A stretch of 64,000 nt of DNA, from assembly GCA_027451905.1 (NCBI GenBank), contig DAIDHV010000002.1, forward strand, positions 186,001 through 250,000. Reading direction: 5' to 3'. The notes under the pieces were generated by a model. That model saw only the letters and a program-made list of their open reading frames with translations, was not told the origin of the DNA and ran no database searches. Of the stretch, positions 1 to 9,535 are shown piece by piece. This DNA comes from Armatimonadota bacterium. Lineage in GTDB: Bacteria > Armatimonadota > Fimbriimonadia > Fimbriimonadales > Fimbriimonadaceae. Position numbers and translations under genes: made by a program. How positions within the stretch are numbered: the first letter of the stretch is position 1; each line of letters begins with the position of its first letter.

Positions 1-912
1 ACCACTCGGGCAATTTGTGGCGACGACTGGTAACCCTGCCGCCAATGCCTCCACTAACGCAGTCGGCAGGCCTTCTCGATTGGAACTTAAGACAAAAACA
101 TCGGCGTGGCTCATTTCGCTTGCAGGGCTGGCCGCATAGCCAGGCAGTTGTGCCGAGCTTTGCAAATTCAGTTCTTTGATCTTTCTTTCTAGAGTTCCTC
201 GTTCTGGTCCCTCGCCAAAAATCAAAAGTCTGAGTTCTTTCTTTTCTTTGGCTTTATGAAATGCGTCTAACAAAAGGCCAAAGTTCTTTTCTGAGGAGAG
301 CCGTCCGACGGAAATGACAACTGGCTTTTCTTTATTGATGAGCCAAGGATGAGAAGGTGCCAAGGCGGCTTGATTTCGAAAATCTTCATCAACCGTTCCT
401 ATATAGGTGACTGCCACCATTTCTTTTGGAATCCTTAAAAAACTCGCTAAATCTTCCGCCGAACCGCGGGAAACAGCACAAATTTGGTCGGCTCTGTTGA
501 AGAAATAGCGGATAAAGGCTCCTCTTACCTTCATCTTAAAATTTGCATTCTGAGAATAGCGGACCGAAAGAGTGGTGTGAGCAAGAACCACTAATCTTGT
601 CTTTGTCCGAGCGAGCATTTTGGCAAGAACCATCCCCGCGTTGGCAAGGTCATGGCCACCTAAGAGGGCCTCTGGCTTGCGCTCTTTGAGGTAGCGTGCC
701 AATGGCAAGATGTTCTTCCAAGTTGCATGGCTTCCGCTGAGACCGATCAAATTGACTCGAGGATCCAACAGCTTCTTAAATTCACCGTCAGCCTCATAAG
801 CCACTAAATCCACCTGAAGGCCCTGCTTCACAAATTCATTGCTTAACCTCACATACTGGCGCTCGATCCCCCCTGTTCTTAAGGTGATGACGAGAAGCGC
901 GACCCTTGGCAT
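1..912 (-). CDS. Glycosyltransferase family 4 (GT-B fold), C-terminus cut by window edge
   Basis: Transfers a sugar from an activated donor during glycan or glycolipid assembly in the cytoplasm; the exact acceptor cannot be told. The open frame runs off position 1, so only the first 304 codons are present. The N-terminus MPRVALLVITLRTGGIERQ has the glycine-rich GGIE loop of GT4 enzymes, SVGRLSSEKNF marks the start of the donor-binding domain, and EGLPTALVEALAAGLPVVA carries the EX7E motif. The ATG at 912 has no clear ribosome site. An in-frame GTG at 939 preceded by AAGGGA would add nine residues and is a fair alternative. Downstream (leftward) context is outside the window. Confidence 0.85.
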   Translation of the reverse strand, partial: MPRVALLVITLRTGGIERQYVRLSNEFVKQGLQVDLVAYEADGEFKKLLDPRVNLIGLSGSHATWKNILPLARYLKERKPEALLGGHDLANAGMVLAKMLARTKTRLVVLAHTTLSVRYSQNANFKMKVRGAFIRYFFNRADQICAVSRGSAEDLASFLRIPKEMVAVTYIGTVDEDFRNQAALAPSHPWLINKEKPVVISVGRLSSEKNFGLLLDAFHKAKEKKELRLLIFGEGPERGTLERKIKELNLQSSAQLPGYAASPASEMSHADVFVLSSNREGLPTALVEALAAGLPVVATNCPSG

Positions 913-992
913 GAGCGGGTCTGAGGATTTTTGTGCCACGTCCCTTCATTATGAGGCAGTTGCAGCCAGCCTTGTTGCGGTGTCATCATCGT

Positions 993-1035
993 CAAAAGCA
1001 AAAGAGCCCCTTTCCTTAACAAGGAAGAGGGCTCT
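993..1035 (-). terminator. Rho-independent terminator after the PEP-CTERM gene
   Basis: Arms AGAGCCC (1003-1009) and GGGCTCT (1029-1035) pair perfectly. An inner TTCCTT/AAGGAA helix extends the stem. Read on the minus strand, the hairpin is followed by TTTTGCTTTTGAC. It lies about 30 nt past the stop of the gene at 1063-1614, where a terminator is expected. Confidence 0.75.
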
Positions 1036-1062
1036 GGAACTTCTTAAACTTCCTAAGAACGT

Positions 1063-1614
1063 TTACCTGGCACGAGACTTAAGAAAGGCGAGTCCTGCAA
1101 GACCAAAGGTTAGGGCAAGGATTCCCGATGGAGCAGGCACTGACTGGGTTGCAACCGCAAAGCTATCTGTAGCTTGACCATTTGTGGAAATTAACTCAGA
1201 ATACAAAAGATTTCCCTGTGTGAGTTCAGTTGCTGATGTGCCTGTCCATGTCAAAGTATCAGCATGATTAACTGGCACCCAATAAGCAATTTGGTCTTGG
1301 GAATTATAAATAAATGTTGGGCCATTATGTAGTCCGCTCGTTCCAGTAAGACCATAATTAAACGGTCCAGGAGGCGCAGACGTTAAGGCAAAGTCGTTAA
1401 TTGGACTTGTAGAACTCACAGAATCTCCAAAAATGATCCACGACCAAGAATCGCCGGAGTTCAAAGTTGTTGTTGGGTCTACGCTTAGGGTAAACGAATA
1501 ATCATACAATCCCCCATTACCTGGGTTGACTGAGTAAGAAAGGTCTAAAACGTTAGCTGATGCTGCTGAAATTGTAGCTGCCGCAACAATGAGGCAAAAT
1601 AAAGATTTTTTCAT
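1063..1614 (-). CDS. Exported PEP-CTERM-like sorting-signal protein
   Basis: A 183-residue secreted protein. Residues 1-20 are a signal peptide ending in ASA. The C-terminal 25 residues (159-183) have the tripartite form of a PEP-CTERM sorting signal: a short VPAPS motif, a hydrophobic helix (ILALTFGLAGLAFL) and a basic tail KSRAR. The motif is PAP rather than the usual PEP, a known kind of variation. Such proteins are processed by an exosortase, which must be encoded elsewhere. The middle is rich in Ser, Thr, Asn and Gly and looks like beta-sandwich; I recognise no catalytic domain. It stands alone, 112 nt downstream of the helicase gene, with its own terminator. Confidence 0.8.
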   Translation of the reverse strand: MKKSLFCLIVAAATISAASANVLDLSYSVNPGNGGLYDYSFTLSVDPTTTLNSGDSWSWIIFGDSVSSTSPINDFALTSAPPGPFNYGLTGTSGLHNGPTFIYNSQDQIAYWVPVNHADTLTWTGTSATELTQGNLLYSELISTNGQATDSFAVATQSVPAPSGILALTFGLAGLAFLKSRAR

Positions 1615-1726
1615 GTCAAATGTGTGCCTTATAAAGCAACTTAAATATAACTTTCTTTATCTTCTTTTTAAAAAGATTTTGCTCAAAGCCAATGATCTCA
1701 ATGAAAAACTGGTAATTCTGCTAGCA

Positions 1727-4700
1727 CTAAATTGTGATTCGAGACAGCTCTTGGTAGACGTGGTCTGGAACAGGGTTTTCCAATTTGTACCGAATATGAA
1801 TCGGATTGTCTCTTTCGTGGCCAATTGGTTTGGCATTTCCCAGGCAAAGAAAAGGCTGGGCATCTCTGCCCACTTCTTTGTGGGCGCGAACAAAAAGAAC
1901 CGCTCTGCTGCCGGGATCAATTAACCTCTGACCAGCTTTGCTAGCTAGACTTGTTTGAACTTGGCTATCCCAATGAAAAATCGAATTTGACTCGAAATAG
2001 TCTTGATACATTGTCGATGGTGAAAATTGCTTTTCTGACTTGACCAGCGTCACCAAATGAATATCAATTCCCAAGGATTCAACAAAAAACGTCCCCTGCC
2101 TCATTGAAGTGGGATTTGTTCTAAACATGCCAACAATTTCATCCCTTGTGTAGAGCGCCCAGTTAGAAAACGGCAAATCCTTCGATAGTGCTTTGTAGGG
2201 CGTCTGGGCATCGCAAACAATATCTGCAAGCTGAAGGGCTTCCTCAACGAAAGGCGAACTGAGCTCTCTAGCCCTATTCTTGCCCTGAAAGATCGGGCTG
2301 CTCAGCATGCTGCTCAATCCATCCGGCGATTGGCCCAGGTTCGTTTCGATTGCGGTTCTATATCCTTGGTTGCGAACAGGGTCACAGGCATTCTTTAGCT
2401 TGCCAATCCGCTTCATATCCTCGGGGACCTTACCATCCCAAAAGCCGGCTGCCTTGATTATCTCGGTATAACATCGATCGCCTCGGTAGACATCTTCAAC
2501 CTCTACACTGCTAGACTGCAAGAATTCATTCAAGTTTGGGATCCTCCCATTGACAGCAACAAATCGCCGCACCTCGTCGGCAAGCCCAGTCAGCCCAGTA
2601 GGCACCGAGTTTTTAATCGCTTCCAAAACCTGCCGTGATGTAATGCGGTCAAGTTGGATATTACAGCCAGGCGGTAATCTCGGAAATCCCTTTTTAACTG
2701 CCTCTTTTAGCTCCGTCCTTGTCAACCCCGTCATTGCGCAGAATCGCTTGTCCATCCGAAACTTTGTGTTTTGTCGGCCCACAAAATCCAGAACCGTGAG
2801 GACGCCTTTATCTTCAGAAAGTCTTAAGCCGCGGCCCAGCTGCTGGATGAAAACCGTAGAGCTTTCGGTTGGGCGTAAGAACAGAACCGTGTCTATTTGG
2901 GGGATATCAATGCCCTCATTAAAGAGGTCAACCGTGCAAAGTACCTTGATCCTTCCCTCTCTAAACTGCCTAATTAAGCGCTCGCGTTCCTCTCGGGGAG
3001 TTCCTGAAGTCAAACTTTCTGCACTCAGTCCGTGAACTTCCAGGGCATTCGCCATGTAATTGCAATGACGAATCGAGTTGCAAAATGCAACCGCATGCAT
3101 GGAATTCAAGGAGCATTTGTCATTAATCTCTCTCAAGATAATCTGGACTCGCTGACTGCCGGATTCAATGTATTTCTGATCCAGTTCAGAAGCCTGGTAT
3201 TTGCCTGCATCCCACTTGATATCGGATAGGTCTGTTTCATCATCAATTCCAAAGTAATGGAATGGACACAACAGCTGACGGTCCAGAGCATGCCAAAGCC
3301 TTAATTCGAAGGTTGGTGGCCAAAATTCCTGAAGAAGTTCGTTTTTACCATCCATTCGCTCCGGAGTTGCGGTCAGACCGAGACATTGCAGAGGATCAAA
3401 GGCATCTAAAACCTTACGGTAAGAACTCGCTTCAGAATGATGAAATTCATCAATGATGATGATATCAAAGCTGTTTCTGTCAAATTGACTCAGGTCGAAA
3501 GAGTGCAGAGATTGAATTGTGCTGAAGACCTGCTTCCAATGGGCTGGCTTAGACGATCCGGAGTGGAGTTCTCCAAAATTGCTATCCCGCAGAACCTGGC
3601 GATACGCAGCAAGACTCTGCTTTAAGATATCTTCTCGATGAGCAATATAGAGCAAGGTTGGGTATTTGCCGGCCTTTTTTGCCAAATTTTGATAATCAAA
3701 GGCAGACAGCAAGGTTTTTCCGGTACCGGTAGCGGCAACAATCAGGTTTTTGTTGCGCTCATTTGAGCGGGCAAAGCTGAGGTTTTCAAGCGCTTCCACT
3801 TGGTGAGGATGGGGCACAATGTCAAAAAAGATCGTGATCGAGGAATCATCGCTTCCACTCTGCTGAGCCAACGAAGTACTGAGTCGTTCCCGATCATCTT
3901 TCGGATTATAACTTTGACTAGAAGAATCCTCCCACAACTTCTGGAAGACTATTTTTAACTCCTCAATAAGATGAGGTGAGTCTTTAGCCCCAAGCCGAAC
4001 ATTCCACTCCAAGCCATCTACTAAAGCTCGATGAGACAGGTTAGAGGACCCAACTGTAGCCGTGGTGAATTCTGAGTTCCGGTGAAAGATCCAAGACTTA
4101 GCGTGCAGAGACGTCTTCTGCATGGAGCTTTCATAAATAACCTTGACCTCAGCACCACAATTCACCAAGGCGTCTACAGCCTTGGCCTCGGAGACCCCTA
4201 AATAGGTTGTTGTGATGATCCTTTTGTTTCCCTGCACCTTGCCCAAAGAGTCAATGATCAATCGCACGCCTTGCATGCCAATGAAAGGACAAATGAAGTC
4301 CACTTCATCTGCTGTCTCTAGTTCTGACTTCAAAAGTGCATGAAAATTGAGATCTCGACTGTTGGTTACCAGTGACGATACCGAAAGGGGAATGATAGGG
4401 CTTTTGGGCGGAGACTCTACCGCCTTGAAAACCGCAGAAAGACGGGAACTGAAAACCCGATCCTTATTTTCCAACTCAACTAATATTCGGTTGGCAGCTT
4501 CAATCAATCCACGGGCGGAATTTTGGCCCATATCCGACTCCTCATCGGACTCTTCCAACCTCCTTAGCTCCTTTAAAAAGTAACGACTCACAACTTCGCC
4601 GACATGGCTTCCAAGGTACTCGGCAAGGCTCGCCGCATCCAACGATTCAACATTGGCGTGATATCTTTTAGGTAATGCCTCAATGGCAGCCTTTAGCGAC

Positions 4701-4747
4701 TCCGTAAGCAAGGTGTCATAGACTCCAATCGGTGGAAAAGGCTCCAT
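1727..4747 (-). CDS. PLD-nuclease-like / superfamily 2 helicase fusion with DUF3427-type C-terminus
   Basis: A 1006-residue DNA- or RNA-dependent ATPase fused to a phospholipase-D-like domain. The PLD region spans roughly 120-260, with H215-A-K217 and GSSN (233-236); the Asp of a full HKD motif is not evident. The helicase core spans roughly 310-660: Walker A AATGTGKT (338-345), DEFH box (433-436), TATPER (459-464) and motif VI QQLGRGLR (635-642). The last 330 residues match the region that in this family is called DUF3427. Family members are linked to DNA repair or phage defence, often as single genes, but the reaction is not settled. It is transcribed divergently from the YcaQ-type glycosylase, with starts 72 nt apart. 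No methylase or other restriction partner is nearby. Domain calls are firm; a defence role is inference. Confidence 0.87.
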   Translation of the reverse strand: MEPFPPIGVYDTLLTESLKAAIEALPKRYHANVESLDAASLAEYLGSHVGEVVSRYFLKELRRLEESDEESDMGQNSARGLIEAANRILVELENKDRVFSSRLSAVFKAVESPPKSPIIPLSVSSLVTNSRDLNFHALLKSELETADEVDFICPFIGMQGVRLIIDSLGKVQGNKRIITTTYLGVSEAKAVDALVNCGAEVKVIYESSMQKTSLHAKSWIFHRNSEFTTATVGSSNLSHRALVDGLEWNVRLGAKDSPHLIEELKIVFQKLWEDSSSQSYNPKDDRERLSTSLAQQSGSDDSSITIFFDIVPHPHQVEALENLSFARSNERNKNLIVAATGTGKTLLSAFDYQNLAKKAGKYPTLLYIAHREDILKQSLAAYRQVLRDSNFGELHSGSSKPAHWKQVFSTIQSLHSFDLSQFDRNSFDIIIIDEFHHSEASSYRKVLDAFDPLQCLGLTATPERMDGKNELLQEFWPPTFELRLWHALDRQLLCPFHYFGIDDETDLSDIKWDAGKYQASELDQKYIESGSQRVQIILREINDKCSLNSMHAVAFCNSIRHCNYMANALEVHGLSAESLTSGTPREERERLIRQFREGRIKVLCTVDLFNEGIDIPQIDTVLFLRPTESSTVFIQQLGRGLRLSEDKGVLTVLDFVGRQNTKFRMDKRFCAMTGLTRTELKEAVKKGFPRLPPGCNIQLDRITSRQVLEAIKNSVPTGLTGLADEVRRFVAVNGRIPNLNEFLQSSSVEVEDVYRGDRCYTEIIKAAGFWDGKVPEDMKRIGKLKNACDPVRNQGYRTAIETNLGQSPDGLSSMLSSPIFQGKNRARELSSPFVEEALQLADIVCDAQTPYKALSKDLPFSNWALYTRDEIVGMFRTNPTSMRQGTFFVESLGIDIHLVTLVKSEKQFSPSTMYQDYFESNSIFHWDSQVQTSLASKAGQRLIDPGSRAVLFVRAHKEVGRDAQPFLCLGNAKPIGHERDNPIHIRYKLENPVPDHVYQELSRITI

Positions 4748-4818
4748 ATTGGCAGCCTACCCTCCTCTTAATCAGAAGCCTGCAAGGCACCAGTGCAGTA
4801 ATATTGAAGTTTCTAGAA

Positions 4819-6021
4819 ATGACTGAGCTAAGCAAAAGGGATGTAAGGCGCGCTTTGGTGCGCTATCACTTTGCCGAATCAGCCGATGTCTTCAGCGCGG
4901 TAACCAAACTGAAGTCGGTGCAATTTGATCCTCTTGCCCCTGTTGGATGTAATCACGACCTTGTCCTTCAATCTCGGGTTCCTCATTACAAAATCGGAGA
5001 CTGGATGAAAGACGCCTACCAAGACCGCTCTATTTATGATGGATGGGACAAAATGGCCTGCCTGTTGCCAATGGACTCTTGGCCGTTGCATCGGTACTTT
5101 CATCACCTTTTTCAGCCGCGATTTGAGAAAAAGATCTTCACTGACCATGCGGATGCGGTTCAAGCTATTCTAAGTGAAATTCAGAATCGGGGCCCCTTGC
5201 AGCCAAAAGATTGTCGCTTCCAACAAAGGAGAGAAGATTGGAAGCAGTCTTGGTTTGGACCTAGCGTAGCAAAAAACACAATGCGAGCCCTATGGCACAC
5301 CGGACAGTTAATGACAGCAGGTCGTAAGGGTGGACAGCATTTGTATGATCTAACCGAACGCATTGTGCCAAGCAAACTGCGTGCAATTAAGGAATTGCCA
5401 CTAAAAGATGCACAGCATCAGCTTTTTTTAGATCGCCACTTGGCATTGGGACTCTTGCGCCCATCAGCCGCATTCGAGGTTTGGAGCGGAACGGCATTGT
5501 ACTATGATCGCAAAGAAGGAATTGCCAAACTTTTGGATGAAAACCATATTGTGCCGGTTGAAGTAGAGGGCGCAAAGGCTAATGCTACCCATGAGTTCCT
5601 CAAACTGCTAGACTTGCCAAGCTTGCATCCTCAAGTCCGATTCATTGCTCCCCTCGATCAATTTATGTGGGACCGAAAACTTATTCGCCATCTCTTTGAC
5701 TTTGATTACTGCTGGGAGGTTTATACACCGGAATCAAAGCGCAAATGGGGATATTATGTTTTGCCGGTCCTATATGGAGATCAGCTTGTAGCAAGGGTCG
5801 AGTTTTGGGCTAGAAAAGGTGAACTTGAAGTGCGTCAATGGTACGAGGAAAGCTCGGACCTGCCTCCTCATTTCTGGCAGGAGTTACAGTTGGCACTAAG
5901 GCGATTTATGCACTACTCTTCAACCCATCGCATTTCGGTTCTTGACCATATTCCTCCAAAAGCTAAGGCATTCTTTTTGGCAGTTTCATCCCACGGAAGC
6001 GGTACCGCCTCAAAGCCCTAA
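4819..6021 (+). CDS. YcaQ/AlkX-like DNA interstrand-crosslink repair glycosylase
   Basis: A winged-helix protein of the YcaQ (HTH_42) family, whose characterised members remove alkylated bases and unhook interstrand crosslinks. From the ATG at 4819 the protein has 400 residues, normal for the family. It carries Q35-F-D37, matching the QxD active-site motif of the YcaQ-like branch; the AlkZ branch has QxQ. Further family-like stretches are IYDGWDKMACLLPM and FIAPLDQFMWDRKLI. The open frame extends upstream to 4732, but those 29 residues have no counterpart in the family and overlap the divergent helicase gene, so 4819 is preferred. The shared intergenic space with the helicase suggests, but does not prove, a common DNA-damage role. 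Confidence 0.85.
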   Translation: MTELSKRDVRRALVRYHFAESADVFSAVTKLKSVQFDPLAPVGCNHDLVLQSRVPHYKIGDWMKDAYQDRSIYDGWDKMACLLPMDSWPLHRYFHHLFQPRFEKKIFTDHADAVQAILSEIQNRGPLQPKDCRFQQRREDWKQSWFGPSVAKNTMRALWHTGQLMTAGRKGGQHLYDLTERIVPSKLRAIKELPLKDAQHQLFLDRHLALGLLRPSAAFEVWSGTALYYDRKEGIAKLLDENHIVPVEVEGAKANATHEFLKLLDLPSLHPQVRFIAPLDQFMWDRKLIRHLFDFDYCWEVYTPESKRKWGYYVLPVLYGDQLVARVEFWARKGELEVRQWYEESSDLPPHFWQELQLALRRFMHYSSTHRISVLDHIPPKAKAFFLAVSSHGSGTASKP

Positions 6022-6119
6022 ATGAGAGCCAGCTGAACATTGTTTTTAGGCAAATTGTCATCGGTTGGCGTCAACGTCCTGCTTCTGCGGCTTGGATGTC
6101 TTTCTGATAAACTGACGGC

Positions 6120-7787
6120 GTGGTTCCTCCAGAGCAAGATCTTTCCAGAAGGACACTCCTCAACGCATCGGGTGCGATCATCGCCGGAGCTGCTTTACCT
6201 TGGATGTCTAAATCACCATCAATAAGTTCCAAACCGATATCACGGTTAGACACTGGCGTCGACGCAGTTGTTGCCTATAATGACCTTGATAACCCTAGGC
6301 TCCTCAAGCGGAAAGGAAACGTTTGGCAAGGTGATTCTATTGAAGTGACCATTCAAGAATCCCCAAATGGTGCTGCCTTTTCCCTGAGCACAAGCAAGCC
6401 CATTACCAGAATTATGGTTCGGTGGAAGCGCAGCCTTGGTGGAGTCCAATCGGTCCTCGGTGATCACTGGGAGCGCGCCTACGGAGACCTGGCTTGGCGC
6501 TCGGTCAACCCTGCCCACCCCATGCCTTGGTACTTTTTTGCATGCACCGGCGAAGATCTGTTTGCGGTTGGAGTATTAACTCAACCCAATTGCCACTGCT
6601 TTTGGACCCTTGATCTCGATGGCATCAATTTGTGGTGTGACGTCCGCAGCGGCGGATCTCCACTTGAGTTAGGGGCCAGAACTCTTGCCCTATGCACGGT
6701 TCTGTCTCAATTCTTACCCAATGAACCGTCGGCTATGCAAGGCTTTTCCAAGAACCTTATGGGGCAAAACCAGGCCACTTTCCAACGCGTACTTGGATTT
6801 AATGACTGGGATTTTGACTACGGCACCATAAATAGAGATATTTTTATGCAGACCACAAGCATCATTTCTGGGCTGGGGGGTTCCCATCCAAAATATGCAG
6901 TGGTTGATGCGGGCTGGTCTACCGGCGGCACCGACGCAAGGCCATATGACCGGGGCGCAAAGCACATCGGACCCATGACCGAGTTTGCAGACGACATCCG
7001 AAAAAGAGGCTGCCAACCCGGACTATGGTATCGCCCTCTCATTGGTGGACCGGGCATCCAAGACGCTTGGCGGCAGACAAGAGACCAATCCGCATTGGAT
7101 CCAACCTTGCCCGCGGTTATTGACCTCATCCAAACCGATGTAAAAAGGTTCCGTAAATGGGGTTTTGACCTTCTAAAGCATGACTTTTCTACCTGGGATA
7201 TGACCGGACGATGGGGATTTCAAATGGGTCCATCCATCACCAAGTATGGGTGGAGTTTTGCTGATCGATCGCGCACTAATGCCGAGATCACGCTGAACCT
7301 GTATCGAGCCATTCGAGAAGCGGCTGGCCCGATGGTCATCATTGGCTGCAATACGTACAGCCATCTTTCGGCTGGGATTTTCGATCTAAATCGGACCGGT
7401 GACGACACAAGCGGCCGAGTTTGGGAACGCACTCGCAAAATGGGGGTCAATGCCCTTGCCTTTAGATCGGTCCAGAACCACGCCTTTTATCAGTGTGATC
7501 CCGACATGGCACCGGTAACCAAGGATTTGCCATGGCCCCTTGCCAAAAACTATCTCATGGCAGTGGCTCGCGCTGGCCAGGCTCTTTTTGTTTCTCCGGA
7601 ATTAAATCAGCTAGGGGATAAGCAACTTCATGCCATCGATTTGGCTTTCAGGACCGCGGCAATGTCTACCGGCGCTTACCCAGTAGATTGGCACGATAAT
7701 GTGACTCCGTCAGAATGGCGTGCAGGGAAAACCTTGTCAAAATACGATTGGATGGCTTCCCTTGGTTCTTGGCCGTTTCCCGACTAA
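6120..7787 (+). CDS. Tat-exported GH36-like glycosidase (alpha-galactosidase type)
   Basis: A 555-residue secreted glycosidase. The N-terminus has a twin-arginine signal (LSRRTLLNASG followed by a hydrophobic stretch ending near ALP), so it should be exported folded. The catalytic (beta/alpha)8 barrel contains LLKHDFST with D355 in the place of the GH36/GH31 nucleophile. A later RTGDD (425-429) is a candidate for the acid/base region. Other barrel-like segments are VVDAGWSTGG and PGLWYRPL. Substrate specificity cannot be read from sequence; alpha-galactoside is the default guess. The start is a GTG at 6120 with a weak ribosome site. It follows the glycosylase gene on the same strand by 98 nt, but no functional link is apparent. 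Confidence 0.75.
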   Translation: MVPPEQDLSRRTLLNASGAIIAGAALPWMSKSPSISSKPISRLDTGVDAVVAYNDLDNPRLLKRKGNVWQGDSIEVTIQESPNGAAFSLSTSKPITRIMVRWKRSLGGVQSVLGDHWERAYGDLAWRSVNPAHPMPWYFFACTGEDLFAVGVLTQPNCHCFWTLDLDGINLWCDVRSGGSPLELGARTLALCTVLSQFLPNEPSAMQGFSKNLMGQNQATFQRVLGFNDWDFDYGTINRDIFMQTTSIISGLGGSHPKYAVVDAGWSTGGTDARPYDRGAKHIGPMTEFADDIRKRGCQPGLWYRPLIGGPGIQDAWRQTRDQSALDPTLPAVIDLIQTDVKRFRKWGFDLLKHDFSTWDMTGRWGFQMGPSITKYGWSFADRSRTNAEITLNLYRAIREAAGPMVIIGCNTYSHLSAGIFDLNRTGDDTSGRVWERTRKMGVNALAFRSVQNHAFYQCDPDMAPVTKDLPWPLAKNYLMAVARAGQALFVSPELNQLGDKQLHAIDLAFRTAAMSTGAYPVDWHDNVTPSEWRAGKTLSKYDWMASLGSWPFPD

Positions 7788-7868
7788 GCCACCCCTATAA
7801 CAAAAGGGATCCTTGCCGATTGGTCCTCCACCGAAATCGGGTTGCCAAACCCCAGTAGTTGAACCTAA

Positions 7869-7944
7869 TGGTGGAGATGATGAGATTCGAACTCACGACC
7901 TCTGCAGTGCGATTGCAGCGCTCTCCCAGCTGAGCTACATCCCC
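7869..7944 (-). tRNA. tRNA-Ala (anticodon CGC)
   Basis: Minus-strand cloverleaf of 76 nt with CCA encoded. Acceptor GGGGATG pairs with CATCTCC, including the G3:U70 wobble that identifies alanine tRNAs. The anticodon stem CTGCA/TGCAG holds loop ATCGCAC, giving CGC. The T-arm has the standard TTCGAAT loop. Confidence 0.95.
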
Positions 7945-8006
7945 AAGAATGATCCTGAGAGTACCCAACCGAAGCCTTTAGGTCCACCCGTAAGCGTACT
8001 TAACGG

Positions 8007-9287
8007 CTACGATCCTCCCAAATTATCCTTGACAATGGATTGAACATTGGGGGAAACCAAGACCTGCTTACCCTTTCCCATAAAATTACAATTGGTCACC
8101 ATGAGCTTTCCGCCATAGCCGGAAATTGCTGGGGTGCCCAAGCCTTTTGCGTCCCATTGAACAAAGTTGCATCCATCAAACGCCACCACGCCTTTCCCTT
8201 TAATCGACGCAATCTGATAGCTTGGACCCCAAAAAGCGGCGTTCACAAATCGGACAACACCGGTATTTGTGGCAGAAACAACCACTTCCGTGGGATGATT
8301 GCCCTTAAAAGATGTAAATTCTCCGTTTGTTATTTCTAAACCAAAAGGGGCACACTGATCAACCAGAACTGCGTTGGTGCAGTCATCAGCGCCTATGCCC
8401 AAAAAATTGCCATTGCAACTCCCGTTACCGGTCTGAACAAACTTGTATCCAACCCCGTACCCAAAGCAAAAAGTATTGAAGCAATATTGCCAATCTGATC
8501 TCCCAAATTCAAAGGCAACGCCGTGCTTCATTTCCCAATGGAAAACAGGGGTTTGAAAACTGAACCAAGGGTTAAAGTGAACATTTTCAATGCGTCCTAT
8601 ATCGTAGATGGCATCCACTACTACCCCTCGGTGCAATGGCTGACCATCAACATTGCGGATAAGGAACCGAGCGCAGTGAGTCGCGTCGATACCATCATAG
8701 CTGTTCAAGAGTTCAACGTTCTTAATCAGGCCGTTATTGCCTCTCATAGCAAGCGAAAAGGGATACTCGATGGGTGCGGATTGAGTTTTTTGCTGCGGAT
8801 AATCTATTACAAATCCGCTTATTGTGCAGTTGCTATTCAAGTTAATTGTTGCCTTGCCATCAATCTGCTTTAGCAAGGGGTTGTAGGATGAAGGGTGGCG
8901 CGGCTCAAAAAGCAAGGTTGAGCCTTGGTCAGTTGGTTTGGCTTCGCCTGCATCCCTCAACCCGGGGTGGCTTGTAACGTATTTCCATGTTCCAAGCAGA
9001 TCCGTGCCCGTTGGCATATTGATTTTCTCCCGAATCAAGAAATTGCCAGAAGGCACATAGACACTTCCATTCCCTTTTGCGGCTGCGTCGAGAGCCCGCT
9101 GAAAGGCGCCGGTGCAGTCGGTTTTACCATCCCCAACTGCTCCAAACTGGGTGACCATAAGATTGCCTGAGCCTTGGGGACGGTTTGCGGCAATGGACTG
9201 AGATTGATCACTGCGAAGATCCATTCTTGACATCACGGTTTGGCGGTTCTGTAAAGAAAGGGCCGATAAAATAGCAAGGGTCACCAT
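8007..9287 (-). CDS. Secreted right-handed beta-helix protein, pectate lyase superfamily type
   Basis: A 426-residue protein with a short hydrophobic N-terminus (MVTLAILSALSLQ) that may be a signal peptide. Residues 49-57, GAVGDGKTD, begin the standard signature of the Pectate_lyase_3 / GH28-like superfamily and are followed by a CTGAFQRALDAA helix. The rest alternates short polar turns and aliphatic strands, as in a parallel beta-helix (for example GFVIDYP, IKNVELLNSYDGI, VRFVNAAFWG). Such proteins bind or cleave pectin or other polyuronates, or act as phage-tail-like adhesins; no catalytic Asp cluster could be assigned with confidence. It ends 63 nt from the 5' end of the tRNA-Ala gene, which is on the same strand. 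Confidence 0.75.
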   Translation of the reverse strand: MVTLAILSALSLQNRQTVMSRMDLRSDQSQSIAANRPQGSGNLMVTQFGAVGDGKTDCTGAFQRALDAAAKGNGSVYVPSGNFLIREKINMPTGTDLLGTWKYVTSHPGLRDAGEAKPTDQGSTLLFEPRHPSSYNPLLKQIDGKATINLNSNCTISGFVIDYPQQKTQSAPIEYPFSLAMRGNNGLIKNVELLNSYDGIDATHCARFLIRNVDGQPLHRGVVVDAIYDIGRIENVHFNPWFSFQTPVFHWEMKHGVAFEFGRSDWQYCFNTFCFGYGVGYKFVQTGNGSCNGNFLGIGADDCTNAVLVDQCAPFGLEITNGEFTSFKGNHPTEVVVSATNTGVVRFVNAAFWGPSYQIASIKGKGVVAFDGCNFVQWDAKGLGTPAISGYGGKLMVTNCNFMGKGKQVLVSPNVQSIVKDNLGGS

Positions 9288-9459
9288 AGTTGAATGTTAC
9301 CAATTGGCACTGGTCCCCTAAGTCCCTAGGAAACACGTGGCAGGGCGATAGCTACAAAAACCCAGTGGCAAAATGGCAAAGTTTTGGAGAGGAGCCTCAT
9401 GACCGGCGAGAGTTTCGCCAATATTTTCATTGAGACACGGGTACAATTTCCTATCACGC

Positions 9460-9535
9460 TGCCGCATAGCTCAGTCGGTAGAGCAGCTGACTGTTAATCA
9501 GCGGGTCGTAGGTTCGAGTCCTACTGCGGCAGCCA
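9460..9535 (+). tRNA. tRNA-Asn (anticodon GTT)
   Basis: 76-nt plus-strand cloverleaf. Acceptor TGCCGCA/TGCGGCA, D-arm GCTC/GAGC, anticodon stem GCTGA/TCAGC with loop CTGTTAA, T-arm GTAGG/CCTAC with TTCGAGT, discriminator G, and encoded CCA at 9533-9535. Confidence 0.96.

Noticed and set aside
1589-1924. 111-residue plus-strand frame between and over the PEP-CTERM and helicase genes
   Set aside because: It is antisense to the end of the helicase gene and has no recognisable pattern.
7813-8043. 76-residue frame at the tRNA-Ala gene
   Set aside because: It is the antisense of tRNA-Ala plus flanking DNA.
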